Source of the DNA: Bacillaceae bacterium JMAK1
GTDB lineage: Bacteria; Bacillota; Bacilli; Bacillales; Marinococcaceae
Reading direction: 5' to 3'
NCBI GenBank assembly: GCA_012970285.1
Contig: JIBW01000002.1
Location: forward strand, 1,302,001 to 1,366,000
Length of the DNA: 64,000 bases
Shown: positions 36,381 through 44,887 of the stretch, piece after piece
Layout: the number at the start of each line of letters is the position of its first letter
How positions within the stretch are numbered: position 1 is the stretch's first letter
Program-made: the position numbers and the translations under genes
The notes under the pieces: model-generated
Seen by the model: only the letters and a program-made list of their open reading frames with translations
Told to the model about the DNA's origin: nothing
Database searches by the model: none

Positions 36381-36731
36381 TTACTGCTCTGGAGCTCCGT
36401 AAAGACGCTCAAGTGGTTGTGTAATTAGTTGATTTACTTCACCAATCACTTGACTCATTTTTTGTTCTTGCTCCATTAATTTTGAGATGGTTTCGTGTTG
36501 TTGAACCAATTCAAATTGCTTTTGAGCTTGCATAATTTCTTCTTCTGAAGGTTGTTCACCTTGCATTTGCTTCTCTTGTAGTGTTACTTGAATTTCACGG
36601 AAGTTCGTAAGCATGCGGCTTGCAACCTCATCACTTTCAACTTCTTGGTGAAGACGCTCAAGTTCCTTAAATTCATCACTTTCAGCAATTGCATTAGCAA
36701 GTTGTTGTGCTTTATCTTGTAAATTAGACAT
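36381..36731 (-). CDS. yheA: YlbF/YmcA family protein YheA
   Basis: 116 aa, all-helical (UPF0342). LQDKAQQLANAIAESDEFKEL and the Gln/Glu-rich helices are typical of YheA, a paralogue of the YlbF and YmcA proteins that form the RNase Y-associated Y-complex. Its own function is unknown. GGAGGA precedes the ATG. Follows yheB, 87 nt away. Confidence 0.9.
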   Translation of the reverse strand: MSNLQDKAQQLANAIAESDEFKELERLHQEVESDEVASRMLTNFREIQVTLQEKQMQGEQPSEEEIMQAQKQFELVQQHETISKLMEQEQKMSQVIGEVNQLITQPLERLYGAPEQ

Positions 36732-36818
36732 TTTGCATCCTCCTATCATTTGCCACGTAACTGGCACACTCACACGAGGATAACATTGTTCAACTCAATT
36801 GACAAAGAAAAACTCATA

Positions 36819-37961
36819 TTAAATGAGCATAACGAGCACAATTCCTTGGACAAGCCCAATAAGAGCCCCGAGAACACCGCCTAAATACTTGATCATTCGA
36901 AACTCTCTTCGTGATATGTCAAGAACAATTCCTTCTAATCGTTCCACTGAGAAAGCGTTCACTTGTTCTGCGACGACCTCTTCTAAATTCAAGAATTGGA
37001 GCATTGCCGGCAGTTTCCGCTGAAGCATCAAGCTTGACTTCGACACACTCGCTGTGACTACTCGTTCAATCCACTGTGGATCTATATAGTTATTCCATTC
37101 ATTAACAGGTCGATGGATGAGCTTATCAAGTGGCAAACGATCTAACGTATACGTGATTAACGTCTTCTGTATACCCTTAGCATCTTCATGGTCTAACCAG
37201 TCATGAATCGGCTTGTCTGCCTGTTCCTTTAACTCTGTTTGCATCTTCGTAGTAACCCACTGGCGTATATCATTCGAAGTCATCGCACGAACAACTTCTG
37301 GGTAAAGCCTTTCGATCAAACGGTCCGACTTTACAAATGAACCGAGCATTTGCACGAACGAGCCTTGTCGCTCAAGAAACTGGCGCACAACTCGTAAAAA
37401 CTGCACTCTTCCTTCGTCAGAATTCAAATAGCTTTCTAACCGTTCAAACGCCCATTCTGTAACGACTGGGACTTTCTCATGCGCCCCTTTTGTTACTTCT
37501 TCTGGTAACAATTCCGCAAGCGTCTGATCACGATTCTGTTCTAACCAATCGTTCACCCGTTCATGAACAATCGTTTCTAACTTTGTTTGGACCCACTCTT
37601 CTAACTCAATGGAAGAATCATACTCTTGCACAAGTGTTGCGATGGAGCGTTCTTCAGTTTGCAGCCAATGGTGGATACTCTCTTTAGCCCAGTTTGATAC
37701 TTCTTGTTGAAATGCAGGGTTTGTGAGTTTATGTTCTAACCCGTCCACAGTTAACAGATGATTCATGACGACTTTTCCTAAATGTTCAGCAATCTCTTTT
37801 TGACGTTTTGGAATGAGACCTGGCGTTAATGGGACCTTTTTCTTTCCTAAGTACAATGTTTTATATGGACGAAACAACATGGAAATCGCAATAACATTCG
37901 TGACAAGCCCGATGACTCCAGCGAGAGTCATGGAGAACAAAACAATCAAGACGCCATTCAT
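36819..37961 (-). CDS. yheB: YheB, DUF445 family membrane protein
   Basis: 380 aa. An N-terminal TM with GLVTNVIAISMLFRPYK (DUF445 signature) and a C-terminal TM (GGVLGALIGLVQGIVLVML) bracket a long helical region. Function unknown. The ATG at 37961 is 9 nt from AGGAG; the TTG upstream is too close. Confidence 0.9.
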   Translation of the reverse strand: MNGVLIVLFSMTLAGVIGLVTNVIAISMLFRPYKTLYLGKKKVPLTPGLIPKRQKEIAEHLGKVVMNHLLTVDGLEHKLTNPAFQQEVSNWAKESIHHWLQTEERSIATLVQEYDSSIELEEWVQTKLETIVHERVNDWLEQNRDQTLAELLPEEVTKGAHEKVPVVTEWAFERLESYLNSDEGRVQFLRVVRQFLERQGSFVQMLGSFVKSDRLIERLYPEVVRAMTSNDIRQWVTTKMQTELKEQADKPIHDWLDHEDAKGIQKTLITYTLDRLPLDKLIHRPVNEWNNYIDPQWIERVVTASVSKSSLMLQRKLPAMLQFLNLEEVVAEQVNAFSVERLEGIVLDISRREFRMIKYLGGVLGALIGLVQGIVLVMLI

Positions 37962-38051
37962 TAGCAATGTCTCCTATCTAAAACATCTTCATTTCTATTC
38001 GCTAGTCATGATACCATAAAACATGTAGAAACGTGACATGAGGAGGATATG

Positions 38052-38273
38052 ATGTTCCAACATTTTCAATATGAAACCGTAAAAAACAACTGGATCTCTA
38101 AAGAATGGAAATTTTCCTTTTTTTATAAAGGAGTCTTTTATGAGGGTATGTATCATGGAGATGGGCAGATTAAATGGAAACGTACGCCCGATGTAGATCT
38201 CGAAAAGATTGAAGCGCATATTCATGACTTAATGCTCTACCATGAATTTGAAGAACATCAACCGCCACAATAG
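38052..38273 (+). CDS. yheE: YheE family protein
   Basis: 73 aa; FQHFQYETVKNNWISKEWKFSFFYKG and the IHDLMLYHEFE end fit the YheE (DUF5342) family of Bacillus. Function unknown. AGGAGG lies 5 nt before the second ATG. Adjacent to sspB as in B. subtilis. Confidence 0.82.
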   Translation: MFQHFQYETVKNNWISKEWKFSFFYKGVFYEGMYHGDGQIKWKRTPDVDLEKIEAHIHDLMLYHEFEEHQPPQ

Positions 38274-38279
38274 CAAAAT

Positions 38280-38305
38280 GAAAAGGCAGCTTTCGCTGCC
38301 TTTTC
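38280..38305 (+). terminator. Terminator of yheE
   Basis: AAAAGGCAGC/GCTGCCTTTT with a TTTC loop. Confidence 0.88.
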
Positions 38306-38341
38306 TAGCCATCTTTATTTAATTAGATGCTCATTAGTGCG

Positions 38342-38545
38342 TTACTTTTGGTAACCGCCCATTTGTTGCTCAGCCATTTGAACTAAGCGTTTTGTGATTT
38401 CCCCTCCAACTGAACCGTTAGAGCGTGCTGTTGAGTCTGGTCCTAGTTGGACACCGAACTCAGAAGCGATTTCATATTTCATTTGGTCTAAAGCTTGTTG
38501 TACACCAGGTACTACAAGTTGGTTTGAGCTTCTGTTATCTGCCAT
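38342..38545 (-). CDS. sspB: Alpha/beta-type small acid-soluble spore protein
   Basis: 67 aa. Saturates forespore DNA and protects it from UV and chemicals. The GPR protease site [11 protein letters not shown] is present, as is [16 protein letters not shown], the second conserved segment. GGGAGGTGA precedes the ATG. A forespore (sigma-G) promoter is expected but I could not define one with confidence. The position beside yheE fits sspB. Confidence 0.95.
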   Translation of the reverse strand: MADNRSSNQLVVPGVQQALDQMKYEIASEFGVQLGPDSTARSNGSVGGEITKRLVQMAEQQMGGYQK

Positions 38546-38642
38546 GTGTTTCACCTCCCTCTCTGTGTACCTATATTGTGGCTCGATTTGAAATCTCTAT
38601 CCGTGTTTTTTGATTGTTAACTTCATCCAATTACTTAAACAT

Positions 38643-38670
38643 AAAAAAACCCTTGATTAACAAGGGTTTT
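38643..38670 (-). terminator. Terminator of the leucine-degradation operon
   Basis: AAAACCCTTG/CAAGGGTTTT with a 5-nt loop, then a T-run on the minus strand; overlaps the stop codon. Confidence 0.9.
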
Positions 38671-40198
38671 AGACTGGAGTAACACTACGCTTTTTATTAG
38701 GTAGACTGACCTTTTTATTTTCATATTGCTTAAATCGGCGAATCAGCTCATTTCTAAGCTCATTCGGCTTGATAATTTCGTCAATAATCATCTCTGATGC
38801 AAGGCGATACACATCAATGTTTTCTTGGTATTCTTTTCGTTTCTCCTGAACAAATGCTTGACGCTCATCCTCAGGTAACTCCGCAATTTTGTTCGCGTAA
38901 ACCGCGTTCACTGCCGCTTCAGGACCCATCACCGCAATTTGTGCCTCAGGGAATGCTAACGTACAATCAGGCTCAAAAGCAGGACCTGACATGGCATACA
39001 ATCCTGCGCCATATGCTTTTCGAACGATCACTGAAATTCTCGGAACGGTTGCACTGCTCATGGCACTTAACATCTTCGCACCGTGACGAATGATCCCTGC
39101 TCTTTCTACGTGCGTACCAATCATAAATCCTGGTACGTCTGCAAGAAATAAAAGCGGAATGTTGTACGCATCACAAATTGTCATAAATCTCGCTGCTTTG
39201 TCAGCTGAATCGTGAAACAAGACACCGCCTTTAACTTTCGGTTGGTTTGCTACGACACCAACAACCCGACCTTCTATAGTAATAAATGCAGTGAGTAGTT
39301 CAGGTGCAAATCGTTCTTTCACTTCAAATAAGCTATCTTCATCTGCAATACGCTTGATCATAACTCGCATATCAAACGGTGCATTTTGATTATTTGGAAG
39401 TAATGATTGTACATCTTGCTCTGCCGGCAACGTGTAATCAACCATTGCTGGTTTTTCGTGACAGTTTTTCGGCATATAGCGCATATACTGACGAGCTGCA
39501 AGAATGGCTTCATCTTCGTCTTGGGCCAAGTAATCACCACAACCCGAGACTGAGCAATGCATTTTTGCTCCGCCCATTTCTTCTAGACTAACCTTCTCTC
39601 CAATGACCATTTCCGCCATTCTCGGAGAGCCTAAGTACATCGATGCGTTTTGATCGACCATAATGACGAAATCGCAAAACGCCGGTATGTACGCTCCACC
39701 AGCAGCAGACGGTCCGAACAATAAACAGATTTGTGGGATTTGCCCTGAAAGCCGAATCTGATTGTGAAAAATCCGCCCCGCACCACGTCTTCCTGGAAAC
39801 ATGTCAATTTGGTCAGTAATTCTAGCTCCGGCGGAGTCGACAAGATACAGCATCGGTGTATTTAACCGCTCAGCCGTTTCTTGAATACGAATGATCTTCT
39901 CGACAGTTCGAGCGCCCCAAGAGCCTGCTTTGACCGTTGAATCATTTGCCATAAAACAGACGCTTTCACCGTGAATGGTTCCCATTCCAGTAACAACACC
40001 GTCTGCAGGCAACCCTTCTGCCAAGTTGTTTGCAAATTTTCCATCTTCAAATGTAATGGAACCATCATCAAGCAAATCAGCGAGTCGATCTCTTACGAAC
40101 TTCTTTCCTTTCGCTCTGTTGCTTTCATGATATTTCGTAGCTCCGCCTTCTTCAACTGTCTGTTGAATGGCGAGATGATCTTTTTTTGTTTTAACCAT
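38669..40198 (-). CDS. Acyl-CoA carboxylase carboxyltransferase subunit (methylcrotonyl-CoA type, YngE-like)
   Basis: 509 aa, biotin-dependent carboxyltransferase beta family. GGGAR-like features: DSAGARITDQIDMFPGRRGAGRIF, FGPSAAGGAYIPAFCDF and DVPGFMIGTHVERAGIIRHG (CoA-binding and oxyanion regions). In this operon the most likely substrate is 3-methylcrotonyl-CoA (leucine breakdown); propionyl- or acetyl-CoA cannot be excluded. Ribosome binding site is weak (GGAAAG 16 nt away), so coupling to the upstream gene is likely. Confidence 0.88.
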   Translation of the reverse strand: MVKTKKDHLAIQQTVEEGGATKYHESNRAKGKKFVRDRLADLLDDGSITFEDGKFANNLAEGLPADGVVTGMGTIHGESVCFMANDSTVKAGSWGARTVEKIIRIQETAERLNTPMLYLVDSAGARITDQIDMFPGRRGAGRIFHNQIRLSGQIPQICLLFGPSAAGGAYIPAFCDFVIMVDQNASMYLGSPRMAEMVIGEKVSLEEMGGAKMHCSVSGCGDYLAQDEDEAILAARQYMRYMPKNCHEKPAMVDYTLPAEQDVQSLLPNNQNAPFDMRVMIKRIADEDSLFEVKERFAPELLTAFITIEGRVVGVVANQPKVKGGVLFHDSADKAARFMTICDAYNIPLLFLADVPGFMIGTHVERAGIIRHGAKMLSAMSSATVPRISVIVRKAYGAGLYAMSGPAFEPDCTLAFPEAQIAVMGPEAAVNAVYANKIAELPEDERQAFVQEKRKEYQENIDVYRLASEMIIDEIIKPNELRNELIRRFKQYENKKVSLPNKKRSVTPV

Positions 40199-40208
40199 GT
40201 ATCGTTCA

Positions 40209-40988
40209 CTACTTTCCTATATAGGATGGCGTTCGTTTTTCCTTAAAGGCAAGTAATCCTTCTTTGCGATCAGCAGTTGGAATCGTCTTCTCATAACTTG
40301 CTCGCTCAATTGCAAGACCTGTTTCTAGATCATTTAACAACCCTAAGTCAATCGCTTGCTTCGCCATTTTTGTGGCAAGTGGTCCGTTGCTAGCAATTTT
40401 TAATGCAAGCTCTTTTGCCGTTTGAAATACATCTTCAAGAGGAACACATTCCTCGAAGATTCCTAAATCAAACGCTTCTTGACCGCTAATACGTGCAGCA
40501 GAGAAGATTAATTGTTTCGCCTTACCAGGTCCGATTAATTTAGCAAGTCGCTGTGTCCCACCCGCTCCAGGGATAATCGCAAGGGATGTTTCTGGTAATC
40601 CATACGTTCCCTCAATCGCTCCAACACGGATGTCGGTCGCAAGAGCAAGTTCCAACCCACCACCAAGTGCACTACCATTTACCGCTGCAATCGTCGGTTG
40701 TGGAATCGTTGACACGAGGTGAACGACGGATTGAATGTAATGGACAGCTGCCACGACTTCACTCTCTGTCATTGATGCACGTTCTTTTAAATCTGCCCCA
40801 GCAGAGAAGATTTTGTTGCCTGCTGCAGTAAATACAACAACTTTCACTTCTTCATTAAACTTGATTGATTCAATTTCGCTCTTTAATTCATCTAAGAGTG
40901 CCTTAGACAAGCTGTTCGCTTGTTCTTTACGATTAAGTTGGACGTAACAAATGCCAGATTCATCAATCTTCACTGTAATAGTAGTCAA
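40209..40988 (-). CDS. Enoyl-CoA hydratase (methylglutaconyl-CoA hydratase type)
   Basis: About 259 aa, crotonase family. Oxyanion-hole segments FSAGADLKER and VNGSALGGGLELALATD; catalytic region GLPETSLAIIPGAGGTQRL with the family Glu. In the operon it would hydrate 3-methylglutaconyl-CoA to HMG-CoA. Two TTG starts (40994, 40988); the second is 9 nt from AAAGGGG. Confidence 0.88.
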   Translation of the reverse strand: MTTITVKIDESGICYVQLNRKEQANSLSKALLDELKSEIESIKFNEEVKVVVFTAAGNKIFSAGADLKERASMTESEVVAAVHYIQSVVHLVSTIPQPTIAAVNGSALGGGLELALATDIRVGAIEGTYGLPETSLAIIPGAGGTQRLAKLIGPGKAKQLIFSAARISGQEAFDLGIFEECVPLEDVFQTAKELALKIASNGPLATKMAKQAIDLGLLNDLETGLAIERASYEKTIPTADRKEGLLAFKEKRTPSYIGK

Positions 40989-41002
40989 CTTCAAAAGCCC
41001 CT

Positions 41003-41215
41003 TTACTCGATTTCAAATAGTACGTCGCCTTCATTAACAAACTCGCCTTCGTTCTTTGGAACTTGTTTGACGACCCCTGCTGAATCGGCTTCGATTGGGA
41101 TTTCCATCTTCATTGATTCTAAAATTGCGACTTCTTCGCCCGCTTCTACAGTGTCACCTACGTTTTTTAATACTTTCCAAAGATTCCCTGCCATCGTTGA
41201 TGTGATTGTTGCCAT
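41003..41215 (-). CDS. Biotin carboxyl carrier domain protein
   Basis: 70-aa stand-alone biotinyl domain with the biotinylation motif ESMKMEI (Lys about residue 36) and the hinge Gly/Ala pattern. Carries CO2 between the biotin carboxylase and the carboxyltransferase in this operon. GGAGAGGG precedes the ATG. Confidence 0.93.
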   Translation of the reverse strand: MATITSTMAGNLWKVLKNVGDTVEAGEEVAILESMKMEIPIEADSAGVVKQVPKNEGEFVNEGDVLFEIE

Positions 41216-41227
41216 GTGACCCTCTCC

Positions 41228-42565
41228 TTATTGTAATATCGTTTCTTTATGCTTTTGAACAAAGTTTGTATTCATGTTTTCATTTATAAAGTCAGGTTGG
41301 TCAAGCACACGTTGTAGAAATGGAATGTTCGTTTTGATCCCTTCTATGCTCGTATTCAAAAGCGTTTGCTTCATTTTCTCAATCGCTTTTTGTCGATCGA
41401 GATCATGAACGATTACTTTAGCGATCATCGGATCATAAAAAGGAGTCACTTCTGTTCCAGTTTCGATTGAATGGTCCACACGAACGTCTCTAGGAAACTC
41501 GACGTTTGTTAAAGTTCCAGGTGATGGAAAGAACGTCACAGGATCTTCCGCATACACTCGACATTCGATGCTATGCCCAGTGAACGTTACATCTTCTTGA
41601 CGTAACGATAACCCTTTCCCACTCGCAACGTTTAATTGTTCTTTTACAAGATCTACACCTGTAATGGCTTCGGTAACTGGATGTTCTACTTGAAGCCTCG
41701 TATTCATCTCTAAAAAGTAAAACTTACCTTCTTCATAGAGAAACTCTAACGTGCCCGCGTTTACATACTGTAAAGACTTTACAGCTTTTAAAGCTGCTTC
41801 TCTCATCGCTTCACGTAGATCGTCGCTTAAAGCTGGAGCAGGCGCTTCTTCGATTACTTTTTGGTGGCGTCTTTGGATAGAGCAATCACGTTCTCCAAGA
41901 TGAATTGCATCACCGAATGAGTCTGCGATCACTTGGATTTCAATGTGTCTTGGATTGAGTAAAGCTTTCTCCAAGTAGAGGTTTCCTGAACCGAAATAGT
42001 TCTTCGCACGGCGTTGATTGCTACTATACGCTTTTCGTAATTGATCATCGTTCGTGACAAGTTCCATGCCTATTCCGCCACCGCCAGCTGCTGCTTTAAC
42101 CATGAGCGGATATCCAATCGTTGTAGCAATTTCAACCGCTTCATCTGCAGAAGCCACGTTATGATTACCAGGAAGAACAGGAACTCCTGCAGCTTCCATC
42201 ATCTCTCGTGCAGAAATTTTGTCACCCATAGCTTCAATTGTTTCAGGTTTAGGTCCAATAAAGATGATGTTATTTTCTTTGCACAATCTAGAAAATTCGG
42301 CATTTTCCGACAAGAAACCATAACCCGGATGGATTGCCTCTGCCCCTGATTCTTTGGCTACTTCAATGATCTTTTGAACATTTAAATAGCTTTCCTTCGC
42401 TGCTGATCCACCAATATGATAAGCTTCATCCGCAACTTTCACATGTAAACTCGTTGCATCTGCATCCGAATACACCGCAATCGATGTACTACCCATTTCT
42501 TTACACGATCGAATAATTCTACATGCAATCTCGCCTCGGTTTGCAATTAGAACTTTCTTAAACAT
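41228..42565 (-). CDS. Biotin carboxylase subunit of acyl-CoA carboxylase
   Basis: 445 aa, ATP-grasp biotin carboxylase. MFKKVLIANRGEIACRII, GGGGIGME ATP loop, CSIQRRHQKVIEEAPAP and EMNTRLQVEHPVTE are all present. Distinct from the housekeeping AccC by operon context. The ATG at 42565 is 8 nt from AAGGAG. Works with the separate biotin carrier and carboxyltransferase. Confidence 0.93.
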   Translation of the reverse strand: MFKKVLIANRGEIACRIIRSCKEMGSTSIAVYSDADATSLHVKVADEAYHIGGSAAKESYLNVQKIIEVAKESGAEAIHPGYGFLSENAEFSRLCKENNIIFIGPKPETIEAMGDKISAREMMEAAGVPVLPGNHNVASADEAVEIATTIGYPLMVKAAAGGGGIGMELVTNDDQLRKAYSSNQRRAKNYFGSGNLYLEKALLNPRHIEIQVIADSFGDAIHLGERDCSIQRRHQKVIEEAPAPALSDDLREAMREAALKAVKSLQYVNAGTLEFLYEEGKFYFLEMNTRLQVEHPVTEAITGVDLVKEQLNVASGKGLSLRQEDVTFTGHSIECRVYAEDPVTFFPSPGTLTNVEFPRDVRVDHSIETGTEVTPFYDPMIAKVIVHDLDRQKAIEKMKQTLLNTSIEGIKTNIPFLQRVLDQPDFINENMNTNFVQKHKETILQ

Positions 42566-42578
42566 GGCCATCACTCCT

Positions 42579-43727
42579 TTACATTGGACACCCAATCTCA
42601 CGACTAATTACCATTCGTTGGATCTCAGAAGTACCTTCACCAATTTCCATGAGCTTCGTATCTCTTAACATGCGCTCAACCTCGAATTCACGCATATACC
42701 CTGAACCGCCGTGAATTTGGATTGCGTCATTACAAACCTTCGTTGCCATTTCAGATGCGTACAATTTCGCAAATGCAGCTTCTTTTTTAAATGGTTTTTT
42801 CTCGTCTTTCAGCCAAGCAGCTTTGTGTACCATTGTTCTCGCCAATTCAATTTGCATTGCCATGTCCGCTAACTTAAATTGAATCGACTGAAACTTCCCG
42901 ATCTGTTCACCAAATTGCTTACGTTCCTTCGAATAGTGCAATGCACGTTCATAAGCGGCTTGTGCAATACCAACAGCAAGTGCACCAATTGAAATTCTTC
43001 CGCCATCTAACGTCTCCAAAAATTGGTGGAACCCTTTTTCAGAATCCCCTAAAAGATTCTCTTCTGGAATAGTCACGTCTTCTAGCACTAATTCAGTCGT
43101 ATTTGAACCTCGTACTCCCATCTTTTCATAAGGGCTCGAAATTGTAAATCCTTTCTGATTAGTCGGAACGATAAATGCAGAGATGATATTTTTGCCGTTT
43201 GTTTTCTTTCCGGATACAGCAGTTATAATAACTGCTTTTGCATATTCTGCATTCGTAATCCAACACTTCTCACCATTGATGACGTACTGATCACCTTGTT
43301 TTTTAGCCGTCGTTTTTGTACCTCCTGCATCTGAGCCTGCATTCGGTTCTGTTAATCCAAACGACCCTAATGACTCTCCTTTGCAGATCGGAACTAAAAA
43401 TTCCTCTTTTTGTTTTTCATTGCCGAAGTTCAACAATGGGCTTGCACCGAGGGAAACAGATGCCGCATAACTAAGTCCTGTTCCACCACACCCTTTGCCG
43501 ATCTCTTCAACAGCAAGTGCATAAGACAATGTATCTGCACCTGCTCCACCGTACTTTTCAGGAATTGGCAAACCAGAAATGCCAAGCTCAGCCATGCGAT
43601 CAAAGTTTTCCTTTGGAAAACGTGAGGTTTGATCGACTTCTATCGCTTTAGGTGCCACTTCTGCTTTTACAAAATCTCGAACCGTGTCTCGTATCATCCG
43701 TTGTTCTTTCGATAATGCAAAATTCAA
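42579..43727 (-). CDS. Acyl-CoA dehydrogenase (isovaleryl-CoA type)
   Basis: 382 aa, FAD enzyme starting the operon. FGLTEPNAGSDAGGT and CWITNAEYAKAVII are FAD/substrate regions; the C-terminus has QIHGGSGYMREFEVERMLRDTK. Operon context (carboxylase, hydratase) suggests isovaleryl-CoA as substrate. Start TTG with GCGAGGG 6 nt upstream. Confidence 0.9.
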   Translation of the reverse strand: MNFALSKEQRMIRDTVRDFVKAEVAPKAIEVDQTSRFPKENFDRMAELGISGLPIPEKYGGAGADTLSYALAVEEIGKGCGGTGLSYAASVSLGASPLLNFGNEKQKEEFLVPICKGESLGSFGLTEPNAGSDAGGTKTTAKKQGDQYVINGEKCWITNAEYAKAVIITAVSGKKTNGKNIISAFIVPTNQKGFTISSPYEKMGVRGSNTTELVLEDVTIPEENLLGDSEKGFHQFLETLDGGRISIGALAVGIAQAAYERALHYSKERKQFGEQIGKFQSIQFKLADMAMQIELARTMVHKAAWLKDEKKPFKKEAAFAKLYASEMATKVCNDAIQIHGGSGYMREFEVERMLRDTKLMEIGEGTSEIQRMVISREIGCPM

Positions 43728-43760
43728 TACAATCCCTCGCTTTATTCAGAATTTACCAAC

Positions 43761-43774
43761 TGAGCAAGCGCTCA
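43761..43774 (-). promoter_or_regulatory. Inverted repeat TGAGC-N4-GCTCA, candidate operator
   Basis: Lies 34 nt upstream of the acyl-CoA dehydrogenase start. The half-sites TGAGC/GCTCA resemble operators of TetR-type fatty-acid or leucine catabolism regulators, and the overlapping GCAAGCGCTCAA is a degenerate cre. The regulator is unknown. Confidence 0.4.
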
Positions 43775-43787
43775 ATCGGTTTAGATC

Positions 43788-43801
43788 AGTAAGCGCTTAC
43801 A
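43788..43801 (-). promoter_or_regulatory. CcpA cre site
   Basis: AGTAAGCGCTTACA matches the catabolite-responsive element core (TGTAAGCGCTTACA) in 13 of 14 positions. It lies just downstream of a TATAGT -10 element, so CcpA binding would block the catabolic operon when sugar is available. Confidence 0.7.
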
Positions 43802-43936
43802 GTAACCATACTATACTGTTAATTACCCGTCTAGTATAAGTTCACTCGTTACAGACGACCACTTCGAGGAAACCTATTGATTTTTTTCAATGCATTCGTA
43901 GTCCTGTGATCGATTCTCCTATGGTATAGTAGATCT

Positions 43937-43954
43937 TAACGATCGTACGTTAAG
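43937..43954 (+). promoter_or_regulatory. Inverted repeat TTAACG-N6-CGTTAA
   Basis: Sits between the TATAGT at 43925 and the ribosome binding site of the next gene; a possible operator. Confidence 0.35.
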
Positions 43955-43969
43955 GGAGGACTGAAACCA

Positions 43970-44488
43970 TTGGTATTCCCCATTATATTAGGAAGTTTGA
44001 TCGGAATAACATTGCTCGGATGGCTAGTCGGCTATTCCGTATTGTTAAAGTTTGTTAAACGAATTGAAAAACGTTGGTCACAGCTTTCTCGACTTCTTCA
44101 TCGCTATGAGCGCATATCAAAGAAGCTGGCACTCGAAGTACAAGATAGTGAACAACAACAAAATTTGATTGCTTCACTTGCGTCGATCAATGACCCTTCA
44201 TTAACTCGTGTTAGGCGGCTCGAATGGTTCAATCAAATCAACGATCAATTAAAAGAAATTCAAAAGCATCAACCTCCAACATTTCTTAATGTTCAAGAAG
44301 AACGAATAGAGCATGAACAATTAGCCACGTTTATTTCCTATGAAGTACAAGCGTATGAACACGAACTACGGCTTTATAACAAGGGAATCTCAACGGCACC
44401 GACGAAGTTCGTCGCACGAATTCACCAGTTCGAAAACACGTACGGGAACGCATCTGAAGATTGTAAACAAACCGTAACTTCGAATTAA
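43970..44488 (+). CDS. LemA-like membrane protein
   Basis: 172 aa, start TTG with GGGAGGA 10 nt upstream. One N-terminal TM (about 4-26) then a helical cytoplasmic or external domain. YEVQAYEHELRLYNKGISTAPTKFVARI recalls the LemA motif in which an invariant YN precedes a Pro. The protein is near LemA length, but the conserved N-terminal NxL motif of LemA is not clear. Function unknown. Confidence 0.55.
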   Translation: MVFPIILGSLIGITLLGWLVGYSVLLKFVKRIEKRWSQLSRLLHRYERISKKLALEVQDSEQQQNLIASLASINDPSLTRVRRLEWFNQINDQLKEIQKHQPPTFLNVQEERIEHEQLATFISYEVQAYEHELRLYNKGISTAPTKFVARIHQFENTYGNASEDCKQTVTSN

Positions 44489-44540
44489 TTTATTACAATT
44501 TTATTAAGTGTTATGGAATAAATGGATGTAATATGCTATA

Positions 44541-44667
44541 TTTACGCCGACAGGGTCTTCATTGATTGAATCGATTATTCGGTTCAAACCCTGCTTACTT
44601 TGCATTACCTTCTTGATGCGTGTATTTTGATCTTGGCGACCTACATTGTAGGTCGTCCTTTTTTTAC
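44541..44667 (+). ncRNA. Candidate structured RNA with terminator
   Basis: Three nested helices: CGCCGA/UUGGCG (44545-44550 with 44633-44638), CAGGGU/ACCCUG (44551-44556 with 44588-44593) and GAAUC/GGUUC (44568-44572 with 44581-44585). G-U pairs in the first and third exist only for plus-strand RNA. The 3' end is a terminator. TAATAT at 44529 could be a -10. It could be an sRNA or a structured 3' UTR of the LemA-like gene. I match it to no known family. Confidence 0.3.
44637..44665 (+). terminator. Terminator
   Basis: CGACCTAC/GTAGGTCG, loop ATT, then TCCTTTTTTT. Its 5' arm overlaps the UUGGCG strand of the candidate RNA's closing helix. Confidence 0.9.
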
Positions 44668-44766
44668 GAAACGTTGACATCTTTTGTAATAAATAGAAGT
44701 TACTTCCTACTTATCATTTCAACTTTTCCGGCGAATTGTTCAACTTCATTTGTTTTTAATTCAAAA

Positions 44767-44868
44767 AAGCCGACAGAAAAAGATCCTTAGAGATTTTCAG
44801 CTACGCCTCTCGAAAAATCTTTCTTAGAGACGTAACGTCATCCAGGAAAGCATCTGTCGACCTGTTTT
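44767..44868 (-). terminator. Long branched terminator of spoVR
   Basis: Outer stem GTCGACAGA/TCTGTCGGC and inner ACGTCTCT/AGAGGCGT on the minus strand, then GGCTTTTTTG. Both imperfect positions are G-U in the minus-strand RNA, so it is read from spoVR. Between 44667 and 44767 nothing else was seen. Confidence 0.7.
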
Positions 44869-44887
44869 GTATTAACGTTCTACCTCA

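Noticed and set aside
44541-44667. tRNA or riboswitch
   Set aside because: GGTTCAAACC recalls a T-arm but no cloverleaf forms, and no gene follows on the same strand for a riboswitch to control.
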